DNA from: Actinomycetota bacterium
GTDB lineage: Bacteria; Actinomycetota; Thermoleophilia; Gaiellales; F1-60-MAGs149
DNA: 64,000 bases
Direction: 5' to 3'
Assembly (NCBI GenBank): GCA_009885805.1
Contig: VFJZ01000009.1
Coordinates: forward strand, 40,748 to 104,747
Both the position numbers and the translations under genes were made by a program. The notes beneath the pieces are model-generated. The model ran no database searches, was not told where the DNA came from, and saw nothing but the letters and a program-made list of their open reading frames with translations. This document shows positions 1-7,116 of the stretch, piece after piece (position 1 is the stretch's first letter; the number at the start of each line of letters is the position of its first letter).

Positions 1-484
1 TCGCCGTCTCGAGCTTCGCGAGGCGCTGCGCGATCTCGGGCGAGTAGCCGCCGCCGGCGAGGTTCAGCGTGACGGCGCCGTCGGGCGCCGGCGCCGTTGG
101 GTTCGGGCGGCCGAGCGCGAGGTTCTGCAGGGCGAGCCGCAGCGGCTCGGAGTAGGCGAACTGGCCTTCGAGGAGGTAGAGGCAGGTCTGCAGCGCTGCG
201 AGTTCGGCGTCGTCGAGGTGCAGCGGCGGCAGGAAGTAGTCCTCGCGCTGCAGCGTGTAGAGCTCCTCGCCGGTGAACTCGTCGCGCTGCGAGGTGATGC
301 CGACGCCGAGCTGCAGCAGCTCCGCGCGGTCGGCGTAGAAGCGGCGGGCGAACGCCTCGTCACTCATCTCCGAGTAGCCCTCGACGGCCGACTTCGCATC
401 GCGCGCCGTCACGGGCCGCCGCTCGGCCATCAGGTACGCAACGAGGGAGAGTTGCCGGATCAGCTTGTCGCCGTCGTGACTCAC
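1..484 (-). CDS. WYL-domain transcriptional regulator, PafB/PafC type (partial)
   Basis: The 3' end lies beyond the left window edge, so only about 161 N-terminal residues are seen. The frame opens at a GTG (484-482) preceded by a GGAGGAA Shine-Dalgarno about 8 nt upstream. The visible part starts SHDGDKLIRQLSLVAYLMAERRP and reads as a winged-helix DNA-binding region followed by the start of a WYL-type ligand/nucleic-acid sensing region (LDDAELAALQTCLYLLEGQF). This layout is typical of the paired PafB/PafC regulators that control proteasome-linked and DNA-damage genes in Actinomycetota. It is divergent from dinB, which is compatible with a damage-response role, but that link is inference. Confidence 0.72.
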   Translation of the reverse strand, partial: MSHDGDKLIRQLSLVAYLMAERRPVTARDAKSAVEGYSEMSDEAFARRFYADRAELLQLGVGITSQRDEFTGEELYTLQREDYFLPPLHLDDAELAALQTCLYLLEGQFAYSEPLRLALQNLALGRPNPTAPAPDGAVTLNLAGGGYSPEIAQRLAKLETA

Positions 485-543
485 CGTCCAGATTCCTCCG
501 CGCCCATCCGGTGGATCATAGGGGCGGACCCGTGAAACGGTGG

Positions 544-549
544 TAGATT
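544..549 (+). promoter_or_regulatory. -10 element of dinB (leaderless)
   Basis: TAGATT. A start point 7 nt after the hexamer would be 556, two bases before the in-frame GTG at 558. No convincing -35 or SOS box was found. Confidence 0.45.
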
Positions 550-557
550 CGACCGCC

Positions 558-1622
558 GTGGGGAGGGTCGTCGCGCATCTCGACCTCGACGCCTTCTTCG
601 CGGCGGTCGAGGTCCTCGAGCATCCGGATCTCGCCGGGCTGCCGGTCGTCGTCGGTGGAAGCCCTGACGGCCGGGGCGTGGTTGCCACGGCGAGCTACGA
701 GGCGCGTGCGTTCGGCATCCACTCGGCGATGAGTGCCGCGGAGGCGCGTCGGCGGTGCCCGACGGCTCGCTTCGTCCGCCCCGACCACGGCCTCTATAGC
801 CGGCACTCGCGGCGAGTGTGGACACTGGTGGAGGCGAGCGTGCCGCTCGCCGAGCAGGTCGGGATCGACGAGGGCTACCTCGATCTGACCGGCGCGGTCG
901 CGACGGCTGGTGACGCGGACCGCTACCTGCGCGCGCTGCAGCAGCGGATCCTGGCCGAGACCGGCCTGTCCGCTTCGTTCGGCTGCGGCACCTCGAAGGT
1001 GGTGGCGAAGATCGCATCCGACCGGGAGAAGCCGCGCGGCGTCACGGTCGTCGCTGCCGGTCGCGAGGCCACGTTCCTGGCGCCGCTGCGACTGCGCGTC
1101 CTGCCCGGCATCGGGCCGAAGACGGACGAGCGGTTCCAGGCCGCCGGCCTCGCAACGATCGGCGACCTGGCGGCGCTCGACGACGCCGCGCTGGCGCGTC
1201 TCGTCGCCGGCGCCGTTGGGCCGGAGCTGCGCGACCGGGCGCGGGGCATCGATCCGCGTCCCGTGACGCTGCCCGGGCGCGCGCAGTCCGTCTCGGTGGA
1301 AGAGACGTTCGAGCGCGACATCGCAACCGCGGGCGAGGTGCGCGAGATCGTGCTGCGGATGGCGGACGACGTCGCCGAGCGCCTGGCGCGGGATGCGCGT
1401 GGCGCGCAGGCGGTGACCGTCAAGCTGCGCTACCCGGACTTCGCGATCGCGACGCGCTCGCAGTCGGCGGCGGCGCCGTTCTCGGGGCCGGAGGAGATCG
1501 CGCGGCTCGCGCTGCTCGCGGTCGATCGCGCGCTCGCCGCTCGGCGGCCACCGGTCCGCCTGGTCGGCGTGGGGGTGGCGCGCCTCGTCGACGCCGAGCA
1601 GTTGCGCTTGCCGCTGCCGTGA
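558..1622 (+). CDS. dinB: DNA polymerase IV (Y-family translesion polymerase)
   Basis: Error-prone lesion-bypass polymerase. The palm begins VVAHLDLDAFFAAVEV with catalytic D9, and the second acidic pair is D104-E105 in GIDEGYLDLTG. The helix-hairpin-helix thumb (LRVLPGIGPKTDERF) and little finger follow. The last residues, QLRLPLP, form a beta-clamp-binding peptide, as in other DinB proteins. Length is 354 aa from the GTG at 558, the expected family size. An earlier in-frame GTG at 540 would add six residues, but 558 fits both the family N-terminus and the -10 element just upstream. It runs convergently into the DUF5946 gene. Confidence 0.93.
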   Translation: MGRVVAHLDLDAFFAAVEVLEHPDLAGLPVVVGGSPDGRGVVATASYEARAFGIHSAMSAAEARRRCPTARFVRPDHGLYSRHSRRVWTLVEASVPLAEQVGIDEGYLDLTGAVATAGDADRYLRALQQRILAETGLSASFGCGTSKVVAKIASDREKPRGVTVVAAGREATFLAPLRLRVLPGIGPKTDERFQAAGLATIGDLAALDDAALARLVAGAVGPELRDRARGIDPRPVTLPGRAQSVSVEETFERDIATAGEVREIVLRMADDVAERLARDARGAQAVTVKLRYPDFAIATRSQSAAAPFSGPEEIARLALLAVDRALAARRPPVRLVGVGVARLVDAEQLRLPLP

Positions 1623-1635
1623 CGAGCGACGCGGT

Positions 1636-2134
1636 CTACCGTGCGCGGAGCAGTTCGACCCTCGCACGGATCATCGATTGCTGGTCGACCCAGGCGTCCC
1701 AGACGGCGGTCGCCCAGGCCTCGGCGCGCGCTCGGTAGTCGTCAACGTCGCTCGCGCCGAACATCTCGAGCACGGTGGGCGACGCTTGACTGACCGGTCG
1801 AGGCAGGGCGGGGAAGTCCGGACGGTTCTCGAGCGCTCGTCGAATGATTGCGACGCGCTCCGCCCGGGTGGCGCCGTGTTCGAGCGTCGCGCACAACGCG
1901 ATCAGGTGAAGCACGACGGACTGGCGGGCGCGCCGCTCGCGGCCATCGCCTGGATGCTGAGCCGTGTACGCATCGACGACGAGTCCGTGCGTCGGGGTAC
2001 CCGAATCGGGCCAACTCGTCGGCTTGCACCTCGCCGAACGCCTTCCAGCATCCCGGTGAGGCCGAGACGTAGGCATGTGTCGGACCAGGATCGGCCGTGA
2101 CGAGCGCTCCACACTCGGGGCACGGCTCGCGCAC
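1636..2134 (-). pseudogene. DUF5946 family protein, interrupted by a frameshift
   Basis: The minus strand encodes a recognisable DUF5946 protein in two frames. From a GTG at 2134 it reads VREPCPECGALVTADPGPTHAYVSASPGCWKAFGEV and on to FGYP. The family continuation THGLVVDAYTAQHPG, a conserved helix RQSVVLHLIALCATLEHG and the C-terminus follow in the next frame to the stop at 1636. Removing one base from the GGGG run at 1994-1997 (plus strand) restores a single frame, giving GYP-THG. The function of DUF5946 is unknown; the CPxCG motif suggests a zinc site. It could be a real pseudogene or a homopolymer sequencing error. Confidence 0.75.
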
Positions 2135-2151
2135 GTCCGCGCCGACTTGCC

Positions 2152-2562
2152 TCAGACGAGCGCGGGCTCTTCGAGGTGCTGGTGGCTCGGGCAGTACTCC
2201 TTGCCCGGCAGCGGCGTGCGCTGGCAGGGCTTGCCCTTGCGCGTCGTCGCTCGGCAGGGCGTCAGCGTGCCCTCGCCCGAGCGCTCGATCTCGTCCTGGA
2301 TGAACTGGTGCGCGATCGCGAGCGTGCGCTCGATCGTGTAGTAGACCCGCGTCTGCTCGGTGATCGGGAAGTAGCAGCGGATCTCCTGGAAGAGGCTCCG
2401 CGCGGGCTTCGGGAAGTAGCGAGGATCGCGCGCCATGCGCTCGATCGTCTCCTCGCACGAGCGCAGCACGCGTCGGCGCGCCTCGTGGACCGGGATCGTG
2501 TCAGGGTGCGGATCGATCGCATCCTTGATGTTCGTGAAGATCTGGCGGCTGAATCGGTACAT
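2152..2562 (-). CDS. Conserved protein with C-terminal DUF5763-like zinc motif
   Basis: A 136-residue protein beginning MYRFSRQIFTNIKDAIDPHPD. The ATG at 2562 is preceded by GGGAG at SD distance, which is why the longer upstream reading is rejected. The N-terminal two thirds are helical and charged, with no family I can name. The C-terminus CRATTRKGKPC...GKEYCPSHQ matches the small Cys/His zinc-binding module of DUF5763-like proteins (C-x-A-x-T-x2-G-x2-C ... YC-x2-H). The DUF5946 gene follows 18 nt downstream and may be cotranscribed. Cytoplasmic; function unknown. Confidence 0.7.
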   Translation of the reverse strand: MYRFSRQIFTNIKDAIDPHPDTIPVHEARRRVLRSCEETIERMARDPRYFPKPARSLFQEIRCYFPITEQTRVYYTIERTLAIAHQFIQDEIERSGEGTLTPCRATTRKGKPCQRTPLPGKEYCPSHQHLEEPALV

Positions 2563-2783
2563 GGTCTCTCGCTCCCACAGGGAAGAATCGCGGGCCCAAC
2601 GTGACACGCGAACGAGGTGACACCTTGCCGACCGGTCTCCGCGGGTTCGCCGCGGACCGACCTCCTCCTCGTCATGACCCACTGTACCGGCCCTCGGGTG
2701 AATTTCAAGGGTTCGCGGCAGATTTGTTGCAAAGTCATCTCGATTGGGCGTGTCGATGCGCTCCTCGCTGTCACAATCTCGTG

Positions 2784-3689
2784 GTGCACCCAGTCGTCTT
2801 CACCCACTCGGCCCACGCCGAACATGTGTCGGATGGACACCCGGAGCAACCCGCGCGGATCGCCGCGTTCCTCGCCGGGCTGGGCGGCGCGGTGGCGATC
2901 GCGGAGGCGCCGCTGGCGCCGCTCGATGCGGTGGGCCGCGTCCACCCGCTGGCGTACGTGGAGGAACTGTTCGCGCAGGCCGCGGCCGGGGTGCGGTTCG
3001 ATCCCGACACCTACGGCGGCCCCGGCGCCCGCGAGGCGGCGCTCCGGGCCGCTGGTGCCGCGATCGCGGCGGTCGACGAGTCGCTCCGCGGCGGTGCGGG
3101 CATCGCCGTGATGCGGCCGCCAGGCCATCACGCCCTGCCCCAGCGGCCGATGGGGTTCTGCCTGCTCGCGAACGCTGCGATCGCGGTGCGGCACGCCAGG
3201 GCGGAGCACGGCGTGGAGCGGGTGGCGGTGGTCGACTGGGACGTGCATCACGGCAACGGCACCCAGGCCGTCTTTCAGGACGACCCGGCGGTGCTGACGC
3301 TGTCGCTGCACCAGGCCGATCTGTGGCCGTTCAGCGGCGGCGTCGAGGAAAACGGCGCGGCGGTGCGGAACATCCCGCTGCCGGCCGGGACGGGACACGA
3401 GGACTATCTGCAGCGGTTCCGCGACGAGGCGCTGCCGGTCGTCGAGGCGTTTTCGCCGGACATCGTCGTGATCGCCTGCGGCCTCGACGCCCACCGGCGC
3501 GATCCGCTGGCCGACCTGGAGTTGGAGGATCGCACCTACGGCCTCCTCCTGTCGGACGTGCGCGACCTGACAGAGCGGCTGGGGATCCCGGAGCCCGCCG
3601 TCATCCTCGAGGGCGGCTACGACCTGATCGCGCTCGGTGGGGCTGCTGCGGAACTCGCCGCCGTCTACTCCGCCACGCGGCGCACGTAG
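2784..3689 (+). CDS. Histone deacetylase / acetylpolyamine amidohydrolase family protein
   Basis: Zinc-dependent deacylase of the arginase/deacetylase fold, probably acting on acetylated polyamines or acetyl-lysine. The signature residues are present: RPPGHHALPQRPMGFCLLAN (tandem His), VVDWDVHHGNGTQ (zinc Asp and His pair) and VIACGLDAHRRDPLA (second zinc Asp). Length is 301 aa from a GTG at 2784 (an adjacent in-frame GTG at 2781 is equally possible), giving the usual start VHPVVFTHSAHAEHVS. The about 220 bp upstream carries no other gene. The 3' end overlaps the convergent SPOR-domain gene by 25 nt. Confidence 0.88.
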   Translation: MHPVVFTHSAHAEHVSDGHPEQPARIAAFLAGLGGAVAIAEAPLAPLDAVGRVHPLAYVEELFAQAAAGVRFDPDTYGGPGAREAALRAAGAAIAAVDESLRGGAGIAVMRPPGHHALPQRPMGFCLLANAAIAVRHARAEHGVERVAVVDWDVHHGNGTQAVFQDDPAVLTLSLHQADLWPFSGGVEENGAAVRNIPLPAGTGHEDYLQRFRDEALPVVEAFSPDIVVIACGLDAHRRDPLADLELEDRTYGLLLSDVRDLTERLGIPEPAVILEGGYDLIALGGAAAELAAVYSATRRT

Positions 3690-4408
3690 GCGTCGGGATA
3701 GCCGTTGGCGCGTACTTCGACCTTCACCGCCTCGGCCGCCGTCTTCGAGTCGTACGGCCCGAGGTACAGCACCCAGTAGCCCGGGTTGAGGGTGAAGTAG
3801 TCGTCGGAGTTGAGCACGCCCGCGTTGTCGTGGCCCTTCGCCTCCGCCGCATCCTTCTGCTGCGTGATGAAGGCGAAGTCGAACTGCTCCGTGTCCTTCG
3901 AGGCGAGCAGCACGGCGAAGCCGTCGGTACCCTCGGGCCAGTCGTTCGTCTCCTCGGGCGGCGTGGTCTCGGTTGTGCTCGTCGAGGTCGTCGGGTCGCT
4001 CGTGCCGGTCGGGTCGGGGATGCTCGTGCCTGTCGGGTCGGGCGGAGGCGCCGTGAACGTCGGAATGGGGTCGTTGGTCGGCACCGATGCGGTCGACGGG
4101 ATGCTGACGCCGGTCGACAGCGTCGCGCCCGTCACCGACGACTTCGCGGTCGTCGAGGCCGTCGCGCTGCGGGCCTCCTCGCGGGTGAAGCCCCAGGCAA
4201 TCCCGAGGCCACCGGCGAGCACGAGTGCCGCCCCGGCCGCGACCAGCGGCACGCCGCTGCGCCGGCGCCGCAGCGGGCTCGCTGACGGTGGACCGGGAGG
4301 CTGGAGCCGTTCGCCGCAGAGCAGGCAGAATTGCTGGTCCGGCTCCAGGGCGCCGAGGCACGCGGGGCAGCGCGGTGTGGCTGGCTCGAAGAGGGCGTCG
4401 TCCGTCAC
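3665..4408 (-). CDS. Zinc-ribbon, single-TM, SPOR-like domain protein
   Basis: A 247-residue membrane protein. Residues 14-31 form a zinc ribbon (CPAC...CLLC), residues about 52-73 are a hydrophobic helix (VPLVAAGAALVLAGGLGIAWGF), then a long Thr/Pro/Ser-rich linker with repeated DPTGTS units leads to a C-terminal domain ending GYWVLYLGPYDSKTAAEAVKVEVRANGYPDAYVRRV. The last part has the shape of a SPOR peptidoglycan-binding domain. The likely topology is cytoplasmic zinc ribbon with the SPOR-like domain outside. The GTG start at 4408 overlaps the upstream zinc-ribbon gene by 4 nt, so the two are translationally coupled. A cell-wall role is inference. Confidence 0.75.
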   Translation of the reverse strand: MTDDALFEPATPRCPACLGALEPDQQFCLLCGERLQPPGPPSASPLRRRRSGVPLVAAGAALVLAGGLGIAWGFTREEARSATASTTAKSSVTGATLSTGVSIPSTASVPTNDPIPTFTAPPPDPTGTSIPDPTGTSDPTTSTSTTETTPPEETNDWPEGTDGFAVLLASKDTEQFDFAFITQQKDAAEAKGHDNAGVLNSDDYFTLNPGYWVLYLGPYDSKTAAEAVKVEVRANGYPDAYVRRVAE

Positions 4409-4911
4409 CTGCCCTCCCGCGCGGTGCCGCAGTACGGACAGAAGTTGGCGTCGGTCTGGAACGTGCCGGCGCAACTCGGGCACTGGACCGGCGTCGGCGA
4501 CGGCGCCGTCCACGCCGGCAGCTGCGCCGGCGCGCGCAGGTGGCTGCGGCGGACGTCGGTGGCCGCGGCGATCTGCCCGTCGAGCTCGGCGATGCGCCGC
4601 TCGAGCTCCACGACCTCGAGCGCCCGCCGTTCGGCCAGTGTGTGGTTGAAGGCGTCGCGACGTGCCATCTCGACGAGGAGGCCGCCGAGGTCGGCCGTCG
4701 CGACCTCGTGCTGACGGATCAGGTTCCGGCGCTCGCGGCGGAGCGCCCTGGACGCGGCGCCGGGGCGCGGGACGGCCTCGACCAGCACCCCGACATCGAC
4801 CGCCTCGGCCTCCTCGATCGCATCGAGGATGATCAGCTCGGGCTCCCCCTCGCCAATCTCCGGTGGGGCGCCGCCACGCGGTGTCCGCAACCGGTCGCGA
4901 AGTCGCGCCAT
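4405..4911 (-). CDS. Zinc-ribbon protein with central coiled coil
   Basis: A 168-residue cytoplasmic protein from ATG 4911 (MARLRDRLRTP). The middle is strongly helical and charged (LIRQHEVATADLGGLLVEMARR...RRALEVVELERRIAELDGQI), likely a coiled coil, and the C-terminus is a zinc ribbon CPSCAGTFQTDANFCPYCG. It overlaps the downstream SPOR-like gene by 4 nt. The paired zinc ribbons in adjacent proteins suggest that the two products work together, perhaps linking a cytoplasmic partner to the envelope. No enzyme motif is visible. Confidence 0.72.
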   Translation of the reverse strand: MARLRDRLRTPRGGAPPEIGEGEPELIILDAIEEAEAVDVGVLVEAVPRPGAASRALRRERRNLIRQHEVATADLGGLLVEMARRDAFNHTLAERRALEVVELERRIAELDGQIAAATDVRRSHLRAPAQLPAWTAPSPTPVQCPSCAGTFQTDANFCPYCGTAREGR

Positions 4912-4971
4912 GAGCCCAGTGTACCCCGGGCACCGGTAGGATCCGGGCCGTCCAGGAACGGAGGCGGGGGC

Positions 4972-5823
4972 GTGGCGATCGGAACCGTTGGTGTGGTCGG
5001 GCTCGGGACGATGGGGGCCGGCATCGCCCAGGTCTGTCTGGAGGCCGGGCATGTGGTCGTGGCCAGCGACGCTGCGCCGGAGGCGGTGGCCGCCGGCGTC
5101 GGTCGGATCGAGGCTGGCCTGGCGAAGCGGGTGGCCAAGGGACTGCTGACCGACGAGGTCGCGACCGCGGCCCGCGCGCGCCTGACGGCGACCACCGACT
5201 CGGCGGCGCTCGGCGCCGCGGGGATCGTGATCGAGGCGATCGTCGAGGAACTCGCGCCCAAGCGCGCGCTGTTTGCCAGTCTGCATGAGGTCTGTCCGGC
5301 CGACACGATCCTGGCGACCAACACCTCGGCGCTGTCGGTGTCGGCGATCGCGGCCGGCTGCGGGCGGCCGGAGCGGGTTGTGGGGCTGCACTTCTTCAAC
5401 CCGGCGCCGCTGATGCGCCTGGTGGAGGTCGTCCGGACGGAGGTCGTCGACGCCGACGTGTTCGCGTCTGCGCTCGCCTTCGCGGCGGCGCTCGGCAAGG
5501 AGGCGGTGCCCTGTGCGGACACCCCTGGCTTCCTCGTCAACCGGCTCCTGATCCCGATCCTGAACGACGCGATCCGCGCCATGGAGGAGACGGGCGCGAG
5601 CCCGGAGGACATCGACCGCGCGATGCGGTTCGGCGCCGGCTGGCCGATGGGGCCGTTCGCGCTCGCCGATCTCGTCGGGCTCGACGTGCACGCGCACGCG
5701 TCGGAGGCGATCTGGCGCGGCCTGCGCGAGGAGCGGATGGCACCGCCCGCCCGCCTGCAGCGGATGGTCGAGGCCGGCTTGCTCGGCCGCAAGGCGGGCC
5801 GCGGCTTCTACGACTACTCCTGA
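4972..5823 (+). CDS. 3-hydroxyacyl-CoA dehydrogenase (3-hydroxybutyryl-CoA type)
   Basis: NAD-dependent oxidation of L-3-hydroxyacyl-CoA in beta-oxidation or butyrate-type metabolism. The Rossmann fold opens IGTVGVVGLGTMGAGIAQV (GxGxxG). The catalytic His lies in VVGLHFFNPAPLM, and the C-terminal domain carries DTPGFLVNRLL and FGAGWPMGPFALADLVGLD. At 283 aa it is the size of the stand-alone enzyme (Hbd/PaaH type) without a hydratase domain. The GTG at 4972 follows a GGAGG-rich stretch. It is probably a single-gene unit, since hicAB behind it has its own promoter. Confidence 0.92.
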   Translation: MAIGTVGVVGLGTMGAGIAQVCLEAGHVVVASDAAPEAVAAGVGRIEAGLAKRVAKGLLTDEVATAARARLTATTDSAALGAAGIVIEAIVEELAPKRALFASLHEVCPADTILATNTSALSVSAIAAGCGRPERVVGLHFFNPAPLMRLVEVVRTEVVDADVFASALAFAAALGKEAVPCADTPGFLVNRLLIPILNDAIRAMEETGASPEDIDRAMRFGAGWPMGPFALADLVGLDVHAHASEAIWRGLREERMAPPARLQRMVEAGLLGRKAGRGFYDYS

Positions 5824-5882
5824 CACCGCGGCTCGCGGTGGCCAGGTTGTCATGACTCTCGATCCGCTTCGAGTGTTTGCAC

Positions 5883-5918
5883 TAGTAGATCTTGACTTAG
5901 CATGCTAGAGGTAGTAGA
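5883..5918 (+). repeat. Direct repeat TAGTAGA flanking the hicAB promoter
   Basis: TAGTAGA occurs at 5883-5889 and again at 5912-5918, 29 bp apart and bracketing the -35 element and spacer palindrome. It is a candidate part of the HicAB operator. Confidence 0.4.
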
Positions 5919-5920
5919 CT
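5892..5920 (+). promoter_or_regulatory. hicAB promoter (-35 and -10), leaderless
   Basis: TTGACT at 5892-5897 and TAGACT at 5915-5920 are separated by exactly 17 bp. The predicted start point, 7 nt after the -10, is the G of the hicA GTG at 5927. This is among the best sigma70-type promoters in the window, lying in a locally AT-rich stretch. Confidence 0.72.
5898..5907 (+). promoter_or_regulatory. Palindromic operator in the hicAB promoter spacer
   Basis: TAGCATGCTA is a perfect 10-bp palindrome placed between the -35 and -10. HicAB systems are commonly autoregulated by the DNA-binding HicB, so this is the natural operator candidate. Confidence 0.5.
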
Positions 5921-5926
5921 ACGATC

Positions 5927-6127
5927 GTGAAGCAGAGGGATCTCCTGAAGGCACTGAGGCGGATCGCCGCCGAGAGGAACGCCGAGTTACGGCTCATCCG
6001 CACGACGGGCGGCCACGATCTCTACCGCATCGGCGACGGCCGGAACCTACCGATCCCCCGCCACGCCGAGATCGGCGAGACCTTCGCCAAGACCATCATC
6101 AAGGACGCGACCCGGAGCACCCCATGA
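5927..6127 (+). CDS. hicA: HicA-type mRNA interferase toxin
   Basis: A 66-residue toxin, MKQRDLLKALRRIAAERNAELRLIRTTGGHDLYRIGDGRNLPIPRHAEIG. It has the HicA dsRBD-like fold signature: an N-terminal helix, then GGHDLYRI, where the His is the catalytic residue of the family, then the conserved PRHAEIG...AKTIIKD. The GTG at 5927 coincides with the predicted transcript start, so the mRNA is probably leaderless. The stop overlaps the hicB ATG by 4 nt, giving toxin-first order as in classical hicAB loci. Confidence 0.88.
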   Translation: MKQRDLLKALRRIAAERNAELRLIRTTGGHDLYRIGDGRNLPIPRHAEIGETFAKTIIKDATRSTP

Positions 6128-6537
6128 CCAGACCCGTCTACATCGCCACCGTCGAGCGCGACGGCTCGTGGTGGATGATCAGCGTTGAGGGCGTCGAGTT
6201 CGGCTACACACAGGCGCGGCGGCTGGATCAGGTCGAAGCGGTCACGCGCGACATGCTCGGCGGCGTGCTCGAGACTCCGGCGGACTCGTTCGACCTCGAC
6301 GTTCGCATCGTGCTCCCGGTCGACGTCCAGGAGAAGGTCGACCGCGTCCGGCGCCTGCAGGCCGCCGCCGCGAAGGCCGCGGCGGCGGCGACGGCCGCGA
6401 ATCGGGCGACCGCGCGCGAGCTCGCGGCCAGCGGCATGCCGATCCGCGATGTCGGCAACGTGATGGGCGTGTCGTACCAGCGCGCGCAGCAGTTGGCCGG
6501 TCCGCGCAGGTCGACGGCGGCGCGCGCAGCCGGCTGA
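6124..6537 (+). CDS. hicB: HicB-type antitoxin with C-terminal HTH
   Basis: A 137-residue antitoxin. The N-terminal domain (RPVYIATVERDGSWWMISVEGVEFGYTQARRLDQVEAVTRDML) is the partial RNase-H-like fold that caps HicA. A long Ala/Arg-rich helix follows, then a helix-turn-helix (ELAASGMPIRDVGNVMGVSYQRAQQLAG) that should bind the promoter palindrome 220 bp upstream. ATG 6124 overlaps the hicA stop. It is cytoplasmic and presumably represses its own operon with HicA. Confidence 0.85.
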   Translation: MTRPVYIATVERDGSWWMISVEGVEFGYTQARRLDQVEAVTRDMLGGVLETPADSFDLDVRIVLPVDVQEKVDRVRRLQAAAAKAAAAATAANRATARELAASGMPIRDVGNVMGVSYQRAQQLAGPRRSTAARAAG

Positions 6538-6588
6538 CGATTAACGTACTCCTTACATGTCGCTCACCACTTCCGGGGCCAGAGGATC

Positions 6589-6594
6589 GATAAT
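6589..6594 (+). promoter_or_regulatory. -10 element of the secreted protein gene at 6601 (leaderless)
   Basis: GATAAT, six bases before the GTG at 6601, so the predicted first transcribed base is the start codon itself. No good -35. Confidence 0.45.
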
Positions 6595-6600
6595 CGACTT

Positions 6601-7074
6601 GTGAGGTTTTCGCGAGACATTGTGATCGGCGTCGTCGTCGCTGCGGTCCTGACCGCGGCGCCGGCCGCTGCCCACGCGGCGACCGTCGTCGTCGACGGCG
6701 TCGGCGTGGCGACCATGCAGGCGCAGCGCGCGCAGGTGATCGGCGTCGTCGTCAAGCCAACCGGCCGCGTGAAGCTGACCGCGTCGAACGGCGAGTCGTT
6801 CAGGCCCAGGTGCGTCAAGCGGAGCTCCAGGCGCTGCGTCCGCTACGACGAGGAAACCGGGTCGTGGATCGTGCTGCGCCCGGTCAAGTTCATCTACGAC
6901 GGCAAGCGGTTCTCCCTCCGCGTCCAGTCGCGCGGCGGTTTCAAGATCAGCATCTCCGGCGTCGGCAGCCTGAAGCTGAACGGCAAGGGCGTCTACACGC
7001 TCGATGGCGTCGAGCACCGCTACGACGGCAACATCCCGCGCATCAGGCTCGCCAAGGACGAGAACGGCGACTGA
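6601..7074 (+). CDS. Small secreted protein of unknown function
   Basis: A 157-residue protein with a clear Sec signal peptide (MRFSRDIVIGVVVAAVLTAAPAAAHA, cleavage after AHA near residue 26). The mature part is rich in beta-strand-like, basic segments (KFIYDGKRFSLRVQSRGGFKISISGVGSLKLNGKGVYTLDG) and has one Cys pair (RCVKRSSRRCVRY) that could form a disulfide. No family is recognised. The GTG start is chosen because the signal peptide begins there and a GATAAT -10 lies just upstream. It precedes the response regulator at 7117, which has its own -10. Confidence 0.68.
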   Translation: MRFSRDIVIGVVVAAVLTAAPAAAHAATVVVDGVGVATMQAQRAQVIGVVVKPTGRVKLTASNGESFRPRCVKRSSRRCVRYDEETGSWIVLRPVKFIYDGKRFSLRVQSRGGFKISISGVGSLKLNGKGVYTLDGVEHRYDGNIPRIRLAKDENGD

Positions 7075-7103
7075 CCCCGCGCGCCGGGTCCCCGTGACGT
7101 CAG

Positions 7104-7109
7104 TAGGAT
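7104..7109 (+). promoter_or_regulatory. -10 element of the response regulator at 7117 (leaderless)
   Basis: TAGGAT gives a predicted start point at 7116, one base before ATG 7117. The upstream in-frame ATG at 7108 lies inside this hexamer and so would not be transcribed. Confidence 0.45.
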
Positions 7110-7116
7110 GAGGCCG

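Noticed and set aside
480..557. An SOS box between the WYL regulator and dinB
   Set aside because: No CGAAC-N4-GTTCG or close variant is present in the 70-bp intergenic region.
2601..2623. Direct repeat GTGACAC (2601 and 2617) as an operator
   Set aside because: Only two 7-bp copies, with no promoter placed relative to them. It may be chance.
2262..4361. A 699-codon minus-strand frame over the HDAC gene
   Set aside because: Opposite the HDAC-family catalytic motifs; its composition is typical of a shadow frame.
4225..5823. A plus-strand frame extending the 3-hydroxyacyl-CoA dehydrogenase by about 250 residues upstream
   Set aside because: The extension is Arg/Pro-rich antisense of the zinc-ribbon genes and lacks any domain. 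The dehydrogenase fold starts at GTG 4972 with an SD.
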